A DNA stretch of 44,742 bases from NCBI GenBank assembly GCA_947448795.1, contig CANFOZ010000018.1, positions 1 through 44,742 of the forward strand, read 5' to 3'. Both the position numbers and the translations under genes were made by a program. This document shows, in pieces, positions 42,208 through 44,742 of the stretch. The stretch is from Bacteroidota bacterium. GTDB taxonomy: Bacteria > Bacteroidota > Bacteroidia > AKYH767-A > JAHEYN01. Under the pieces are notes generated by a model that saw only the letters and a list, made by a program, of their open reading frames with translations, had not been told where the DNA came from and made no database searches. Numbering within the stretch: position 1 is the stretch's first letter; each line of letters begins with the position of its first letter.

Positions 42208-44394
42208 TTAATGAACCGAAAGCGTATCAACGACTGCAGGCTGAACAACTGCTGGTGCAGCTTGCTCCGTTTGGTTCTCGGCTTTTGCCTTTGGAGGATA
42301 CATAACCACCAAATAAGGCGCAATTACCAAAGCCACTATAGATGTTAATTTGATAAGGATGTTCATGGATGGACCAGACGTGTCTTTGAATGGATCGCCA
42401 ACGGTGTCACCAGTAACAGATGCCTTATGCGCATCAGACCCTTTGTAGTGCATCTTTCCGTTAATCTCCACCCCTTTCTCAAAAGATTTCTTCGCATTGT
42501 CCCAAGCACCACCAGCGTTCGATTGGAAGATAGCCATCAATACTCCCGTTAAGGTGATACCAGCAAGCGCACCGCCCAATACTTCTGGGCCGGCCATAAA
42601 GCCGATTACCACGGGGGAAATTAATGCCAAAGCACCAGGCAACATCATTTGACGTATAGCCGCATTGGTGGAAATTTGAATACACTTGTCGTAATCCGGC
42701 TCTACGCCTTCTTTACCTTCAAGCAAGCCAACAATTGTTTTAAACTGATGGCGAACCTCTTCAACCATCGCATTTGCAGCCGAACCAACAGCGCGCATCG
42801 CTAAGGCAGAGAAAAGGAATGGAATCATGCCGCCGATGAAAAGACCAGCCAACACGCGTGCATCCGAAATATTGATAACCGTAATTTTTGTAATCGACAT
42901 GAAAGCCGCAAAAAGAGATAAAGAAGTTAATGCCGCTGAAGCAATAGCGAATCCTTTACCAATTGCAGCAGTTGTGTTACCAACCGAATCTAAAATGTCT
43001 GTTTTTTCGCGCACTTCTTTAGGAAGGGCACTCATTTCGGCAATGCCACCCGCATTATCGGCAATCGGACCAAAAGCATCAATAGCCAACTGAATAGCCG
43101 TAGTTGCCATCATTCCGGTAGCAGCAATAGCCACACCGTAAATGCCGGCGAGTGTGTAAGAAGCAACAATACCAAAAGACAATACAATCATTGGCATAGC
43201 GGTAGACATCATACCAACACTAAGTCCTGCAATGATGTTTGTAGCAGCGCCTGAGATCGATTGTTTTGCAATCATAACAACAGGCCTTTTACCCATGGCA
43301 CAATAGAACTCGGTGATGATGCTCATCAAGAAACCAACCACAAGACCTACAATAACCGAATAGAATATATGAATAGACTCAAAGGTGGAGCCACTAACGG
43401 TGAATGTACCTGGAACCAAATATTGGATTAAAAAGTATGAACCTACAATGGTTAATGCTATCGAAACGAAGTTACCACGGTTAAGCGCTTTCTGAGGATC
43501 GCCAGTTTCAGAGATGCGTACCACAAAAGAACCTAAGATTGAAAACACCAAGCCAATAGCGGCAATACCCAACGGTAATAATACCGGAGCAATTCCGCCG
43601 TAATTATCAACCGTGATAACCGTTGCACCAAGAACCATCGTAGCTAGAATAGTGCTCACATAAGAACCGAATAAATCGGCACCCATACCAGCCACATCAC
43701 CTACGTTGTCACCCACGTTATCAGCGATAACAGCAGGGTTACGAGGATCATCCTCAGGAATACCTGCTTCCACTTTACCTACTAAGTCAGCACCAACATC
43801 GGCTGCCTTGGTAAAAATACCTCCACCTACACGCGCAAACAAGGCAATACTTTCAGCACCTAAAGAGAAGCCAGTAAGCACTTCCAGCACACGCTGCATG
43901 TGCGTTCCTTCAGCATTGAACATGTTTTGGAACAACAAAAACAAAATACTAAGTCCCAATACGCCAAGTGCCGCTACGCTAACACCCATAACGCTACCAC
44001 CGGCAAAGGAAATATCCAAAGCCTTAGAAAGACTAGTACGAGCGGCTTGCGTGGTACGCACATTTGCTTTTGTGGCAACGCGCATTCCGATAAAACCGGC
44101 AAAAGCCGAAAGGAATGCACCCATCACGAAAGCTAAGCCGATTAATGCATGAGATGATTCAGGATTGGCGGTTAGTGATAACAATACCGCTACCAAAGCA
44201 CCAAATATAGCAAGCACTTTATATTCTGTCTTTAAGAAGGACATTGCACCGGTAGCAATATAGCCAGCAATCTTCTTCATCCGGTCGTTACCGGCATCCT
44301 GCTTGTTGATCCATGTAGCCTTGATGTATGAAAAAACTAAGGCAACTAAGGCAATGGCAATGATTGCGTAGATAAGGGTCGAGAAATTTTCCAT
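42208..44394 (-). CDS. hppA: Membrane-bound ion-translocating pyrophosphatase
   Basis: The protein is 728 residues, family length, with about 16 membrane helices. The catalytic loops are visible: [18 protein letters not shown], then [16 protein letters not shown]. The Gly-Asn-Thr-Thr-Ala-Ala segment has Ala where K+-independent enzymes carry Lys, so it should be of the K+-dependent type, many of which pump Na+. It hydrolyses pyrophosphate and stores the energy as an ion gradient. Whether H+ or Na+ is pumped is not proven. Confidence 0.95.
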   Translation of the reverse strand: MENFSTLIYAIIAIALVALVFSYIKATWINKQDAGNDRMKKIAGYIATGAMSFLKTEYKVLAIFGALVAVLLSLTANPESSHALIGLAFVMGAFLSAFAGFIGMRVATKANVRTTQAARTSLSKALDISFAGGSVMGVSVAALGVLGLSILFLLFQNMFNAEGTHMQRVLEVLTGFSLGAESIALFARVGGGIFTKAADVGADLVGKVEAGIPEDDPRNPAVIADNVGDNVGDVAGMGADLFGSYVSTILATMVLGATVITVDNYGGIAPVLLPLGIAAIGLVFSILGSFVVRISETGDPQKALNRGNFVSIALTIVGSYFLIQYLVPGTFTVSGSTFESIHIFYSVIVGLVVGFLMSIITEFYCAMGKRPVVMIAKQSISGAATNIIAGLSVGMMSTAMPMIVLSFGIVASYTLAGIYGVAIAATGMMATTAIQLAIDAFGPIADNAGGIAEMSALPKEVREKTDILDSVGNTTAAIGKGFAIASAALTSLSLFAAFMSITKITVINISDARVLAGLFIGGMIPFLFSALAMRAVGSAANAMVEEVRHQFKTIVGLLEGKEGVEPDYDKCIQISTNAAIRQMMLPGALALISPVVIGFMAGPEVLGGALAGITLTGVLMAIFQSNAGGAWDNAKKSFEKGVEINGKMHYKGSDAHKASVTGDTVGDPFKDTSGPSMNILIKLTSIVALVIAPYLVVMYPPKAKAENQTEQAAPAVVQPAVVDTLSVH

Positions 44395-44569
44395 AATGTA
44401 ACGAATTCGTCTTTTTCTAAACTAAGTGGTTAATAATCAATATCTTGTATATAAAAAATCAGCCCTTTCTAACTGATTCGACGCACGAAAACAGTTAAAA
44501 AGGGATGCAAAGGTCGTAAAATCTTTTAAATTAACTAATAGCCCTTCTTTTTGAATCAAAAAACACCAT

Positions 44570-44742
44570 TTACTTGCGACCGAGAGCAGTCTTGGCGTTT
44601 TTGTTTTCAGGATCAATTTCCAATAACTTGGTAAAAAAGGTCTTCGCCGATGTCATATCGTCTTTCTGCACAAAATAGTTACCTAGATAATCATAAGCTT
44701 CGGCAAGGTCTTTTTTATACTTAATAACCATTGCACTGTCTG
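44570..44742 (-). CDS. TPR-repeat protein, C-terminus only
   Basis: The last 57 codons are present, and the gene runs off the right edge. The end contains a tetratricopeptide unit: Leu-Ala-Glu-Ala-Tyr-Asp-Tyr-Leu-Gly-Asn-Tyr-Phe-Val-Gln-Lys, then Ala-Lys-Thr-Phe-Phe-Thr-Lys-Leu-Leu-Glu-Ile-Asp-Pro. It ends Gly-Arg-Lys-stop. TPR proteins mediate protein contacts; which one this is cannot be said. Confidence 0.7.
   Translation of the reverse strand, partial: DSAMVIKYKKDLAEAYDYLGNYFVQKDDMTSAKTFFTKLLEIDPENKNAKTALGRK

Overview
The window comes from a member of the Bacteroidota. The support is a type IX secretion C-terminal sorting domain (end of the gene at 17423-19288), several TAnnTTTG promoter boxes, several Bacteroidota lipoprotein signal peptides, weak ribosome binding sites, and the order DUF4783 / nadC / YihY next to rlmH. 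I saw no rRNA, tRNA, CRISPR array, transposase or integrase.

Left part (1 to about 11.3 kb): accessory DNA that I read as an integron-like gene-cassette array with no integrase in view. Genes, or blocks of genes, on the + strand are separated by imperfect palindromes of about 78-150 bases. Each has a left box ending in AAC and most have a right box starting GTT. Two palindromes (583-663 and 1124-1201) are nearly identical and equally long. The strongest evidence is end matching: the first bases of each proposed cassette are complementary to the left box of the palindrome at that cassette's own 3' end (8/10, 9/10, 8/10 and 10/10 bases for four consecutive cassettes). This is what excision through a circular intermediate would give. 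The cargo is a caspase-fold protease (cut by the window edge), an unknown protein, a cassette with no gene, a large lipoprotein sensor (14-blade propeller plus Y_Y_Y plus class III adenylate cyclase), and a four-gene block (Crp/Fnr-like regulator, SDR, PhzF-like protein, GNAT). Two glycosyltransferase-like genes, a pterin dehydratase and a truncated higA antitoxin remnant between two more palindromes follow.

Middle part (11.4-25 kb): mostly single genes for envelope or unknown functions. They include a 17-residue-repeat secreted protein, a DUF1801 protein, an FAD monooxygenase with a DnaJ-type Cys-x-x-Cys N-terminus, a SIMPL protein, a DUF2130 protein, a T9SS cargo protein, a CxxCH lipoprotein gene broken by an in-frame TGA, a YdeI-like protein with a C-terminal CDGSH iron-sulfur motif, and an LprI-like protein. 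A three-gene tripartite ABC efflux operon (adaptor, permease, ATPase) lies on the minus strand.

Right part (25.3-44.7 kb): conserved chromosomal genes. These are an M24 peptidase-like protein, a PLP-dependent serine/threonine dehydratase-like enzyme, katG, lhgO, a DUF975 membrane protein, ftsE, two glycosyltransferases in a five-gene minus-strand run with YihY/BrkB, nadC and DUF4783, then rlmH, a TerC-family protein, tatA, a KUP potassium transporter, an amino-acid permease, a membrane pyrophosphatase and the end of a TPR gene. Genes are tightly packed, with two convergent pairs overlapping by four bases at their stop codons.
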